NCBI GenBank assembly: GCA_963729695.1
Contig: CAVSOT010000007.1
Coordinates: 682,001 to 746,000, forward strand
Length of the DNA stretch: 64,000 bases
Origin: PALSA-693 sp963729695
GTDB lineage: Bacteria > Actinomycetota > Acidimicrobiia > Acidimicrobiales > Palsa-688
Direction: 5' to 3'
In this document: positions 41,697-49,808 of the stretch, piece after piece
How positions within the stretch are numbered: position 1 is the first letter of the stretch
Layout: each line of letters begins with the position of its first letter
Program-made: the position numbers and the translations under genes
Notes under the pieces: model-generated
Seen by the model: the letters and a program-made list of their open reading frames with translations, nothing else
The model's database searches: none
Told to the model about the DNA's origin: nothing

Positions 41697-42391
41697 GCAC
41701 CAGGACCGGCTCGGCGTGGCCGCTCGAGCGCCATCAGGGATCGGCTCAGCAACTTCACCTTGCTTCGGCCGCCAGGCTGGCCGAATCGTCGCTGGAGCGA
41801 ACCGTCCGTCTCCTGCAGGTCACGCGGCCCGCCATCGTGCTCGGCAGTACCCAACCAGCTTCTGACGTCGACGAGGACGCGGCCGCGAGCCTGGGGGTGG
41901 AGGTGGCCCGTCGCCGGAGTGGTGGAGGCGCAGTGCTCGTCGATCCCGCCGCCCTCGTCTGGGTGGATCTGATCCTGCCCGTGCGAGACCCGTTGTGGGA
42001 GGCCGACATCGGTAAGGCACCGTGGTGGGTCGGCGCGGCCTGGGCGAGCGCCATCGACCGCATCGGCGCCGGTCCGGCGCACGTCTGGCGCGGACCCATG
42101 CAGTCCGGCGCCTGGTCGAGACGCATCTGCTTCGCCGGGCTGGGTTCGGGCGAGGTACTCGTCGGGGGGCGGAAGGTGGTCGGCGTGTCGCAGCGACGAA
42201 CGCGCTACGGCGCCCTGTTCCAGACGGCGGCGCTCCTGCGATGGGATCCGTCCGAGTTGCTCGACTTGTTGCGACTTACGGCCGACGAGCGGGCGCAAGG
42301 GGAGCGAGAGCTCACCTCCGCAGCGGCTGGACTCGGCGCGGAAAGGGGCGACGAGCTCCTCGCTCACCTGCTCGCCGCCCTGCCGGCGTAG
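41693..42391 (+). CDS. Lipoate-protein ligase A-like protein
   Basis: BPL/LplA-fold protein of 232 residues. RRRSGGGAVLVDPAA (about residue 75) matches the lipoate-binding RRxSGGGAV motif, and GGRKVVGVSQRRTR contains the catalytic-type lysine. The C-terminal accessory domain is missing, so activity (ligase, octanoyl transferase or something else) is uncertain. TTG at 41693 overlaps the HNH stop (TTGA); a longer start at 41651 is possible but would overlap more. Confidence 0.75.
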   Translation: MSTRTGSAWPLERHQGSAQQLHLASAARLAESSLERTVRLLQVTRPAIVLGSTQPASDVDEDAAASLGVEVARRRSGGGAVLVDPAALVWVDLILPVRDPLWEADIGKAPWWVGAAWASAIDRIGAGPAHVWRGPMQSGAWSRRICFAGLGSGEVLVGGRKVVGVSQRRTRYGALFQTAALLRWDPSELLDLLRLTADERAQGERELTSAAAGLGAERGDELLAHLLAALPA

Positions 42392-42395
42392 CTCC

Positions 42396-42440
42396 GCTTT
42401 CCGCTCTTCGGCTTTCCGCTCTTCGGCTTTCCGCTCTTCG
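42396..42440. repeat. Three perfect 15-bp tandem repeats
   Basis: GCTTTCCGCTCTTCG is repeated three times without change, beginning 5 bp after the lplA-like stop codon. Non-coding on this strand. Confidence 0.95.
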
Positions 42441-42492
42441 GCGGCCCAAGGCCCCGCCCGCCGGGCGGCGCCTGGCTTGTCGCCCTCACAAA

Positions 42493-42529
42493 TGGACATC
42501 CGTGCAGCCTGGGGCTGCTCAGATGTCCA
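42493..42529 (+). terminator. Stem-loop upstream of mraZ
   Basis: TGGACATC (42493-42500) pairs perfectly with GATGTCCA (42522-42529), and an inner stem GCAGCC/GGCTGC (42504-42509, 42513-42518) completes a long hairpin. No T-run follows. It may end the HNH/lplA-like transcript before the division cluster begins. The 42392-42772 gap otherwise holds the repeat and the mraZ promoter. Confidence 0.5.
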
Positions 42530-42668
42530 GAAGTCGCGGGGCGACGGCGTTGCGGGCGGGCGTAGCGGGGGTTGAAGACGGGGGAGCTGCGAGCCGACGG
42601 TCGAGCCGGTGGCCACCAGGGTGTGACGCGCCGCAGCACCCAACCGTCCTGTCAAGACGCCCGCTTTT

Positions 42669-42721
42669 GTGGTCAGGTGGTTGACTGTGGAGGGAAAGAG
42701 CAATAGAGTGGCGGATAGTGG
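42669..42721 (+). promoter_or_regulatory. mraZ promoter with candidate MraZ operator boxes
   Basis: A promoter TTGACT (42681-42686), 17-bp spacer, TAGAGT (42704-42709) is overlaid by five GTGG boxes at 42669, 42677, 42687, 42708 and 42718. Spacings are 8, 10, 21 and 10 bp. MraZ is known to bind short TGGG- or GTGG-type repeats with about 10-bp period and to control its own operon, so these are probably its sites. Transcription would start about 55 bp before the mraZ GTG. Confidence 0.65.
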
Positions 42722-42772
42722 TGCGAAGGGGAGGGGCCCTACCGCACCACCAAGGATCGAGCGGAGTGAAGA

Positions 42773-43261
42773 GTGGTAACGCGATTCGTCGGGAGGCACG
42801 AGCACTCCCTGGACGCCAAAGGGAGGATCATCCTCCCGGCTCGTTACCGGGCCAACTTCGACACGCTCGCCTACGTGTCCAAGCACACCGAGCGGTGCTT
42901 GGCGTTGTGGACGCCGGAGGCCTTCGAACGGAAGCTCGACGAGATGGAGCAGCTCGTCGATCGCAGCCCCGCCGATCGGGCCATGGTGAGGGCTTGGGCG
43001 TCCGGTTCGGCGGAGGTGGAGCTGGACCGGCAGGGGCGGGTCGCGATCCCGGCCTATCTCCGCGAGTACGCCCGCCTCGAATCGGCCGTGCTGATTCATG
43101 GGGCCATCACCCACATCGAGCTGTGGGCCCCGGACGAGTGGGCCGTTCGAGGCGTCCCGGGCGACGAGGAACTGGCCGACCCGTCGGTACCGATTGCGGC
43201 ATCTGCTGGTTCGATGCCGGCAAATCCCGAGTTGTCCCACAGCGGCCCGACAGGAGGGTGA
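42773..43261 (+). CDS. mraZ: Transcriptional regulator MraZ
   Basis: DNA-binding regulator of the division and cell-wall cluster. The 162 residues hold two SpoVT/AbrB-like halves with the repeated DxxGRxxxP motif: HSLDAKGRIILPARYR (about residue 12) and VELDRQGRVAIPAYLREYA (about residue 84). The C-terminal 25 residues are variable. GTG start with GGAG six bases upstream. First gene of the cluster, as usual. Confidence 0.96.
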   Translation: MVTRFVGRHEHSLDAKGRIILPARYRANFDTLAYVSKHTERCLALWTPEAFERKLDEMEQLVDRSPADRAMVRAWASGSAEVELDRQGRVAIPAYLREYARLESAVLIHGAITHIELWAPDEWAVRGVPGDEELADPSVPIAASAGSMPANPELSHSGPTGG

Positions 43262-43311
43262 GCTCTGGAACCGATGGCCGCCTGGCCGCACCCGTATCAG
43301 GTCAGCGCATG

Positions 43312-43412
43312 CGCAGCCTCTCGACTGGCAGGGTGGAAGTCCCCTTCTCCGCCCGCTTCCACTTGGCACGATCGGGGAGAAATCCCGACGGCAGGCTGGT
43401 CGAGGGGCTGCG
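43312..43412 (+). ncRNA. Three-way-junction RNA upstream of rsmH, candidate mraW motif
   Basis: A 14-bp closing stem pairs CGCAGCCTCTCGAC (43312-43325) with GTCGAGGGGCTGCG (43399-43412), with one G-T wobble. It encloses two hairpins: GTGGAAG (43333-43339) with CTTCCAC (43356-43362), and TCGGG (43372-43376) with CCCGA (43384-43388). It lies in the 203-bp gap between mraZ and rsmH and encodes no plausible protein. A conserved mraW RNA motif is known in this exact position in actinobacteria; identity is inferred from location and the base pairing seen. Confidence 0.75.
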
Positions 43413-43464
43413 GATGGGCTGGTCTCCGCGAGCACGCCGTGGGGTGGTGAACCAACCCGCCGCC

Positions 43465-44442
43465 ATGACTGCTCCGTTCGCCCACCTTCCGGTCATGGTC
43501 GACGAGGTGGTGTCGTTGCTCGCGCCGAGCCCTCCAGGGGTGCTGCTCGACGCCACTCTGGGTGGTGCCGGCCACGCCCGGGCTGTGCTCGACGCGGCCC
43601 CCCAGCTGACGTTGGTGGGCCTGGACCAGGATCCCGACGCCCTGGCTGCGGCCAGGGCGGCGCTGGCTTCCTACGGAGAGCGGGTCGTGCTGGAACGGGC
43701 CCGATTCGACGCCATCGGGGAGGTGCTGCCCACCTTGGACGTCGACGGGGTCTCCGCGGTGCTGTTCGACCTCGGGGTGAGCTCGCCCCAACTCGATCGA
43801 CCGGGCCGTGGGTTCAGCTATCGCTTCGACGGCCCGCTCGACATGCGCATGGATCCGGCTCGAGAGCGCACCGCGGGACAGGTGGTCAACGACTGGCCTG
43901 AGTCGGCGCTGGTGCAGTTGTTCCGGGACAACGGGGAAGCCCGCTTCGCCCGTCGCATCGCCCGAGCGGTGGTCGCAGCCCGCCCGCTTACCAGCACGGG
44001 GGAGCTGGCGGCCGTGGTTCGTGACGCCATACCGGCGGCCGCCCGCCGGACGGGGGGCCATCCCGCTCGCCGGGTCTTCCAAGCGGTGCGCATCGCCACC
44101 AATCAAGAGCTGGAGATCCTGCCGGCGGCGCTGGACGCCGCCCTACTCGCCCTGGTCCCGGGTGGGCGTGCCGTGGTTATCGCGTACCACTCAGGAGAGG
44201 ACCGCATCGTCAAGGGCCGGCTTCGCTGGGCAGCCACCGGGGGTTGCCAGTGCCCGCCCGGTCTGCCCTGCGTGTGCGGCGCCCAGCCGATGGTTCGGCT
44301 GCTGTTCAGGGGAGCGATGCGGCCGACGGCCCAGGAGGTCCAAACCAACCGCCGCGCCGAAAGTGCCCGGTTGCGCGCTGCGGAGCGCCTGGCCCAGGAG
44401 CCCGATCGCAACCCCGAGCCAGGATCAGGAGGGCAGGCGTGA
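43465..44442 (+). CDS. rsmH: 16S rRNA (cytosine(1402)-N(4))-methyltransferase
   Basis: SAM-dependent methyltransferase (MraW) that modifies C1402 of 16S rRNA. The protein begins APFAHLPVMVDEVV, with SAM motif LDATLGGAGHARAVL, LFDLGVSSPQLD, the RGFSYRFDGPLDMRM signature and VIAYHSGEDRIVK near the end. ATG 43465 gives 325 residues; in-frame GTGs at 43444 and 43447 are alternatives. The cysteine-rich CQCPPGLPCVCG segment before the C-terminus is typical for the family. The stop overlaps the ftsL GTG. Confidence 0.95.
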   Translation: MTAPFAHLPVMVDEVVSLLAPSPPGVLLDATLGGAGHARAVLDAAPQLTLVGLDQDPDALAAARAALASYGERVVLERARFDAIGEVLPTLDVDGVSAVLFDLGVSSPQLDRPGRGFSYRFDGPLDMRMDPARERTAGQVVNDWPESALVQLFRDNGEARFARRIARAVVAARPLTSTGELAAVVRDAIPAAARRTGGHPARRVFQAVRIATNQELEILPAALDAALLALVPGGRAVVIAYHSGEDRIVKGRLRWAATGGCQCPPGLPCVCGAQPMVRLLFRGAMRPTAQEVQTNRRAESARLRAAERLAQEPDRNPEPGSGGQA

Positions 44443-45284
44443 ACCCACCGGCGCTGGCCAATGCCGAGACTCGCTCCCGCCGGCGCCCCGGAGACCCGGC
44501 GTCAAGGGAGACCACGGCGTGTGCCCCCCATTCTCGTTCTCATCAGGCGGAAACCCGAGGGCCGGCGTCTCGGGTTCCGGCGTCCCGGGTTCCGGCGTCT
44601 CGGGTTCCGGCGTCCGGCGTCCTCGACCGGGCCCGTCCCACCGCCGAGCGGGCGGCTGCGGCGGCCCTCCTGGTCGGAGCCGAGAGGACGCCGACCGCCG
44701 CCCGGGCTGGGTCAGCCGCTCTGGCGGCTCGACGCCGGGCGTTGCTTCAGCGCCGGGCTCTTCCGGGGGGCCCCGACCTCCGGAGCGGCCAAGTCGCCTC
44801 TCAGGGCCAGGCCGTCCTCGAGCAACAACCCGACCCGCACGGCCAGCCGGTCCGGTCGAGGCACCTCGGGGTCGTCCCGGCGCCGGCCCGTCGCCAGGCG
44901 CGCCGGCGGCGGACTCGGATGGTCTTGCTGGTCGCCGCCACGGTTGCGGTGGCGGTGTCGATGGGGCTCGTCTACCTCCACGTGGTCCTGGCCCAACGCC
45001 AGTTCGCCCTCGACCAGTTGACCGCAAAAGTGCAGGCCGAACAGACCACCTACCAGAATCTCCGCCTCCAGGTCGCCCAGCTGGCGTCCCCCGGGCACGT
45101 CATCTCGACGGCGGAAGGGCAGCTCGGGATGCTGCAGCCGGGGTCGGTGACGTACCTGACGCCCACGACCTCGATTGCGGGCGGGCAGCCCAGTCAGGCC
45201 ACCGCGTCCGGGCCGAGAGCGGCAGCACCGGTCGGCGATGCGGACTGGCCGCAGATCAAGTCGCAGCTGGCAGGAAGCCCGTGA
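44439..45284 (+). CDS. ftsL: FtsL-like cell division protein
   Basis: Bitopic divisome scaffold. 281 residues: a long disordered N-terminal tail (about 1-165, Ala/Arg/Pro-rich, containing a PASRV repeat), one transmembrane helix (VLLVAATVAVAVSMGLVYLHV) and a short coiled coil (QLTAKVQAEQTTYQNLRLQVAQL), followed by a Thr/Ala-rich end. The N-terminal tail is much longer than in typical FtsL. Assigned by position between rsmH and ftsI and by topology. GTG overlaps the rsmH stop and its own stop overlaps the ftsI GTG. Confidence 0.85.
   Translation: MNPPALANAETRSRRRPGDPASRETTACAPHSRSHQAETRGPASRVPASRVPASRVPASGVLDRARPTAERAAAAALLVGAERTPTAARAGSAALAARRRALLQRRALPGGPDLRSGQVASQGQAVLEQQPDPHGQPVRSRHLGVVPAPARRQARRRRTRMVLLVAATVAVAVSMGLVYLHVVLAQRQFALDQLTAKVQAEQTTYQNLRLQVAQLASPGHVISTAEGQLGMLQPGSVTYLTPTTSIAGGQPSQATASGPRAAAPVGDADWPQIKSQLAGSP
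44562..44616. repeat. 15-bp tandem repeats inside ftsL
   Basis: Units CGGCGTCTCGGGTTC at 44563-44577, 44578-44592 (one change) and 44593-44607, plus a partial copy, encode PASRV pentapeptides in the cytoplasmic tail. Confidence 0.9.
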
Positions 45285-47335
45285 CCCCACGGCCTCCCCG
45301 TGGGGGCCGTGCGCCAGGCGGAGCTCGTCGCTTCGGCCTTGACGCATCGGGCCGGCGGCGGGCTTTCGGCTTGCTGGTCCTGCTGGCCGGGTCGTTCCTT
45401 GCCATCGGCGCCAAGCTGGTGGTGGTCCAAGGGGTCAGCTCCAACCACTACTTGGCCGCCGGCGGCTCGGAGTGGCAGCAGACTGTCGTCCTACCCGGTC
45501 AACGTGGTGGCATCCTCGATCGAGATGGGCAAGAGCTCGCCATCTCGCTCCCGCAGGCGACGATCTACGCTGACCCCCACCAGGTGACCGACCCCCTCGG
45601 CGAGGCCGGCGCCCTTGGACCGGTGCTGAACATGTCGGTGGCCACCCTGCGCAACCTGCTCACCGAGGACAGTGGGTTCGTGTACCTGGCCCGCACCGTC
45701 GACAATGCCACTGCAGCCAAGGTCGCCAAGCTCAACCTGGCCGGGATCTACAGCCTCGAGGAACCGAAGCGCTTCTACCCCGCCGGGCAACTCGCCCAGC
45801 CGCTGCTCGGCTCTGTCGGAACGGAGGGCAGCGGGCTCGGCGGCCTCGAGTACAAGTACAACTCGTTGCTGGCGGGCCGGTCCGGCAAGTCGGTCGAGGA
45901 GATCGACCCGCAGGGCACCGTGATCCCTGGCGGCAACCGGCAGTATCAGGCGCCCGTGGCTGGTCAGGATCTCGTCCTCAGCCTGGACGAGCCGCTGCAA
46001 TACGACGCCGAGCAGGCCCTGGCCCAGGCCATCGTGGCCGCCAAGGCGAGCCAGGGCATCGCCCTCCTGATGAACTCGAAGACCGGCGAAATCCTCGCCG
46101 ACGCCCAGCTGACCATGCCCACCGCCGGGAGCACCCAGCCCGCCGCCGTCCCGGTCAGCATCGGCGCCGCCGCCGGGACCCCACAAGCCCAGCCGGTCGA
46201 AGCGCCTTCCGCGACCGCCTTCACCAACGTCTACGAGCCGGGCTCTGTCAACAAGCTCATCACCATCTCGGCGGCCTTGCAGACCGGGGTCATCCAACCG
46301 TCCGACGTGTTCACCATCCCCAACGGCTATCAGGTTGCCGACACCACCTACCACGACGCCGAGAACCACGCCACGGAGCACTGGACGGTCACGGATATCC
46401 TGGCCAACTCGTCGAACATCGGTACGATTCAGATCGCGCAGCGGCTGGGGAAGGACAACCTGCTTAAGTACGTCCACGACTACGGCCTGGGATCCGTCAG
46501 CGATGTCCAGTTCCCCGGGGAGTCCGCCGGACTCCTGCCCACGTACTGGTCGGGAACGTCGCTGGCCGACATGGCCATTGGACAGGGCATCGCAGTCACC
46601 GCCGTCCAGATGCTGTCCGCCTACAACACCATCGCCAATCACGGCGTCTACGTACCGCCGAAGCTGGTGGACGGCACCATCGACGCCAAGGGTCACTACC
46701 ATCCCACCGCCTCGGCGTCGACCCACCGGGTGGTGTCGACCACGGTGGCCAACCAGATGACCACCATGCTCGAGCAGGTGGTGCAGGTCGGAACCGGGAC
46801 CGCCGCCAATCTGAACCCCTACACGGTCGCGGGCAAAACGGGTACCGCCCTGGTGCCTTCCCCCGGAGGTGGCTACGAAGCCGGGCACTACGTGGCCAGC
46901 TTCGCCGGATTCGTGCCGGCCGAGGACCCCCAGATCACCGGGATGGTCGTGATCGACAACACCCCCGACTATGGCGCGGCCGCCTCGGCTCCTACCTTCG
47001 CGACCATTGCCAGAGACGCCCTGTCCGCTTTCAACATCCCCCCTTCAGCCAAGCAACCCCCCGCTGCGGGTGTGCCGCTGGCCACTACCGCGTCCGCCAC
47101 GGGGGCGGGAGAGATTGCGGGCACGCCGCTGCCGGGACTGGCTACGCCACCGTCAGTGACGAAGCCGACCGCGCCGGCCTCTGGTGGGCAGCCCGCTTCC
47201 GCCCCGACGACCGCGGCGACGACGCCGACCGCGCCGGCCGGTGGCGGGCAGCCCGCTTCCCCCCCGACGACCGCGGCGACGACGCCGACCACCGAACCGA
47301 GTGTGCGGTCCCGATCCAGTCCCCCGACGGGCTGA
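45281..47335 (+). CDS. ftsI: Penicillin-binding protein 2B/3 (FtsI-type) transpeptidase
   Basis: Septal peptidoglycan transpeptidase. 684 residues: N-terminal transmembrane helix (about 25-45, GLLVLLAGSFLAIGAKLVVV), dimerisation domain starting at PGQRGGILDRDG, and a transpeptidase domain with SVNK (SxxK, in EPGSVNKLITI), SSN (ANSSNIG) and KTG (AGKTGTA). The C-terminal tail of about 90 residues is Pro/Ala/Thr/Ser-rich with a 20-residue repeat. GTG 45281 overlaps the ftsL stop. The open frame extends 1.4 kb upstream, but that part is antisense-quality noise over rsmH and ftsL. Confidence 0.94.
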   Translation: MTPRPPRGGRAPGGARRFGLDASGRRRAFGLLVLLAGSFLAIGAKLVVVQGVSSNHYLAAGGSEWQQTVVLPGQRGGILDRDGQELAISLPQATIYADPHQVTDPLGEAGALGPVLNMSVATLRNLLTEDSGFVYLARTVDNATAAKVAKLNLAGIYSLEEPKRFYPAGQLAQPLLGSVGTEGSGLGGLEYKYNSLLAGRSGKSVEEIDPQGTVIPGGNRQYQAPVAGQDLVLSLDEPLQYDAEQALAQAIVAAKASQGIALLMNSKTGEILADAQLTMPTAGSTQPAAVPVSIGAAAGTPQAQPVEAPSATAFTNVYEPGSVNKLITISAALQTGVIQPSDVFTIPNGYQVADTTYHDAENHATEHWTVTDILANSSNIGTIQIAQRLGKDNLLKYVHDYGLGSVSDVQFPGESAGLLPTYWSGTSLADMAIGQGIAVTAVQMLSAYNTIANHGVYVPPKLVDGTIDAKGHYHPTASASTHRVVSTTVANQMTTMLEQVVQVGTGTAANLNPYTVAGKTGTALVPSPGGGYEAGHYVASFAGFVPAEDPQITGMVVIDNTPDYGAAASAPTFATIARDALSAFNIPPSAKQPPAAGVPLATTASATGAGEIAGTPLPGLATPPSVTKPTAPASGGQPASAPTTAATTPTAPAGGGQPASPPTTAATTPTTEPSVRSRSSPPTG
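47161..47280. repeat. 60-bp tandem repeat in the ftsI 3' end
   Basis: Two exact-length 60-bp copies (47161-47220, 47221-47280) differ at five positions, with a partial third beginning at 47281. Each encodes 20 residues ending QPASAPTTAATTPT or QPASPPTTAATTPT. Confidence 0.95.
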
Positions 47336-47342
47336 GGGGCCC

Positions 47343-48783
47343 GTGCGTCTCGTGGGATTGGTTGCGGAGGCGAGGCTGCGGGAGCTCGGGATCCTGGTGG
47401 AACTGGTCGGCAACGAATCGACCGACGTGCGCGCCATCATCCTCGACTCACGACAGGTGGTTCCCGGTGCGCTCTTCGCGTGCGTGCCGGGTCAGACGCT
47501 CGACGGTCATCAGTTCGCGCCGGCCGCGGTGTCGGCCGGGGCCGTCGCGGTCGTCTGCGAGCGACGCCTCGACCTGCCCGTATCGCAGGTGGTCGTGTCG
47601 TCGGTGCGGCGGGCCCTGGGTCCGCTCGCGGACGCCCTGGCCGGTCATCCCTCGCGGGATCTGATCGTGGCCGGTGTTACCGGCACGAACGGCAAGACCA
47701 CCACGTGTGCCTTCCTGCAGGGCGCGATGCAGGCGAATGGGTGGACGGCGGCCACGATCGGTACGCTCACTCAGCAGCGGACCACCCCCGAGGCGCCGGA
47801 ACTGCAGCAGCTGCTGGCCCAATGGCGCGACCGCGGGGGCCGCGCCGTCGCCATGGAAGTCTCGTCCCACGCCCTCGCTCAGCACCGCGTCGACAGCCTC
47901 CGCTTCGCTGCCGGCGTGTTCACCAACCTGACCGAGGAGCATCTGGACTTCCACGGCAGCATGGACGCCTACTTCGAAGCCAAGGCGCTGCTCTTCCAAC
48001 CCGAGCGCCTCGACCTGGCCGTCATCAACCGGTCGGACCCATGGGGGAGCCGGCTCCTGGCCCGGCTTGCGCCCTTCTCGATCCCAGTCGAGACCTTTGC
48101 GCCTGACGACGCCTCGGATCTCGATCTGTCGTCTGATCGGACCTCCTTCACCTGGGCTGGGTCCCGGTTTGCCATCCAGCTCGGCGGGCGGTTCAACGTG
48201 GTCAACGCCTTGGCGGCCGCAACCTGTGCCCGAGCCCTCGGGGTTCCGGTCGCCACCATCGCCGATGGCCTAGGTCAGGTCGCCGGCGTTCGCGGCCGGT
48301 TCGAGTCGGTCGACGCCGGGCAGCCATTCACCGTGCTCGTCGACTACGCCCATACCCCCGACGGCCTGGCCCAGGCGCTCCAGGGGGCCAGGGAGCTCAC
48401 CGACGGCAAGCTGCTCGTGGTGTTCGGGGCCGGAGGCGATCGCGATCCGCGAGAAGCGGCCGCTGATGGGGTCGATCGCAGCTGAGCTAGCCGACCTGGC
48501 CGTGATCACCTCCGATAATCCTCGCTCCGAGGAGCCCGAAACCATCATCGAGGAGATCGCCGCAGGTGCCCCGACGGCGGGGAATGTCCTCATCGAGGTG
48601 GATCGGGCCCGAGCCATCGCCCTCGCCGTTCGGGAAGCTTCTCGAGGGGACCTGGTCCTGATCGCCGGCAAGGGACACGAGAAGGGCCAGGAAATCGGGG
48701 GCCGCATCGTGCCCTTCGACGACGTGCACACCGCCCGGGCGGCATGGCAAGAAATCGTGGCTTCTGGGCAGGAGATCGGATGA
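47343..48783 (+). CDS. murE: UDP-MurNAc-tripeptide ligase MurE, interrupted by a +1 frameshift
   Basis: Adds meso-diaminopimelate to UDP-MurNAc-L-Ala-D-Glu. The N-terminal and central parts (TDVRAIILDSRQV; ATP loop GVTGTNGKTTT; AMEVSSHAL; LTEEHLDFHG) read in one frame to GAGGDRD. The C-terminal domain (REKRPLMGSIAAELADLA, then SDNPRSEEP, GKGHEKGQ) reads in the next. An extra C near 48447-48448 explains it; corrected length is about 479 residues. The DNPR motif indicates a meso-DAP substrate. Normally murF follows, but here mraY starts inside the murE stop codon (ATGA). Confidence 0.9.
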
Positions 48784-49808
48784 CCGACCTGCTGCTGGCG
48801 GGAGGGATGGCCCTACTCCTGGCCATGCTCGGGACGCCGCTGCTCATCAACTGGCTGCGGGCCCAGGGCATCGGGCAGCAGATCCGCGAGGACGGGCCCC
48901 AGCGTCACCTGACCAAGGCGGGGACGCCCACCATGGGAGGGGTCGCCATCATCGGCGCCGCCGTGGTGGGTTATCTGTTCGAGCACATCGAGGGCACCTT
49001 CACCACCCGAGGCCTGGTCGCCGTCCTGGCCGTCTGCGCGTCGGCCGGGCTGGGAATGATCGACGACTGGATCAAGGTGCATCGGCAGCGGAGCCTCGGC
49101 CTCAACAAGCGGGCCAAGGCTGCCGGCCAGTTCGTCATCGCCATCACCTTCGCCGTGGTATGTGTCACCTGGCTGAGGGTCGACACCCACCTCTCCTTCA
49201 CTCGCTACAACTCGTTAGGGATCGACCTCGGCAAGGTGGGTTGGGTGATCTTTGCCGTGGTGGTGATCGTCGGCTTCAGCAATGCGGTCAACCTCACCGA
49301 TGGCCTGGACGGGCTGGCGGCCGGATCGTCCATCTTCAGTTTGGCGGCGTTCACGGTCATCGGCTTCTACCAACTCCGCCACTACGCCATCTACCGCAAC
49401 CCTGCTCCCCTCGACGAAGCCGCCCTGGCCGCGGCCATGATCGGCGGGTGTGCCGGGTTCTTGTGGTTCAATGCCCCGCCAGCGCGGATCTTCATGGGGG
49501 ACACCGGATCGCTTGGCATCGGTACTGCGATCGCCACGCTCGCACTGCTGGAGAACGTGGACCTCTTGCTGCTCGTCATTGGCGGGCTGTTCGTCGTGGA
49601 GACCTTGTCGGTGATCATTCAGGTAGCCAGCTTCCGTCTCTTCCGACGGCGGGTGTTCCGAATGGCCCCGATCCACCACCACTTCGAGCTACTGGGCTGG
49701 CCCGAAACGACCGTCATTATCCGGTTTTGGATCCTCGCCGGATTGTGCACCGCGGTGGCCCTGGGCTTGTTCTACGCCGATTTCCTGTCCAAGGGGGGCA
49801 CCGGGTGA
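48780..49808 (+). CDS. mraY: Phospho-N-acetylmuramoyl-pentapeptide transferase
   Basis: Integral membrane enzyme that forms lipid I. The 342 residues have about ten transmembrane segments, the family motifs GTPTMGGVAII, DDWIKVHRQRSLGL, NAVNLTDGLDGLAAG with the catalytic aspartates, and the cytoplasmic APIHHHFELLGWPE loop. ATG 48780 overlaps the murE stop; its own stop overlaps the murD GTG. Confidence 0.96.
   Translation: MTDLLLAGGMALLLAMLGTPLLINWLRAQGIGQQIREDGPQRHLTKAGTPTMGGVAIIGAAVVGYLFEHIEGTFTTRGLVAVLAVCASAGLGMIDDWIKVHRQRSLGLNKRAKAAGQFVIAITFAVVCVTWLRVDTHLSFTRYNSLGIDLGKVGWVIFAVVVIVGFSNAVNLTDGLDGLAAGSSIFSLAAFTVIGFYQLRHYAIYRNPAPLDEAALAAAMIGGCAGFLWFNAPPARIFMGDTGSLGIGTAIATLALLENVDLLLLVIGGLFVVETLSVIIQVASFRLFRRRVFRMAPIHHHFELLGWPETTVIIRFWILAGLCTAVALGLFYADFLSKGGTG

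Noticed and set aside
43808..45280. 1.4-kb upstream extension of the ftsI frame
   Set aside because: It overlaps rsmH and ftsL, which are clearly coding in other frames; the extension is Arg/Pro-rich noise, and GTG 45281 overlaps the ftsL stop in the style of neighbouring genes.
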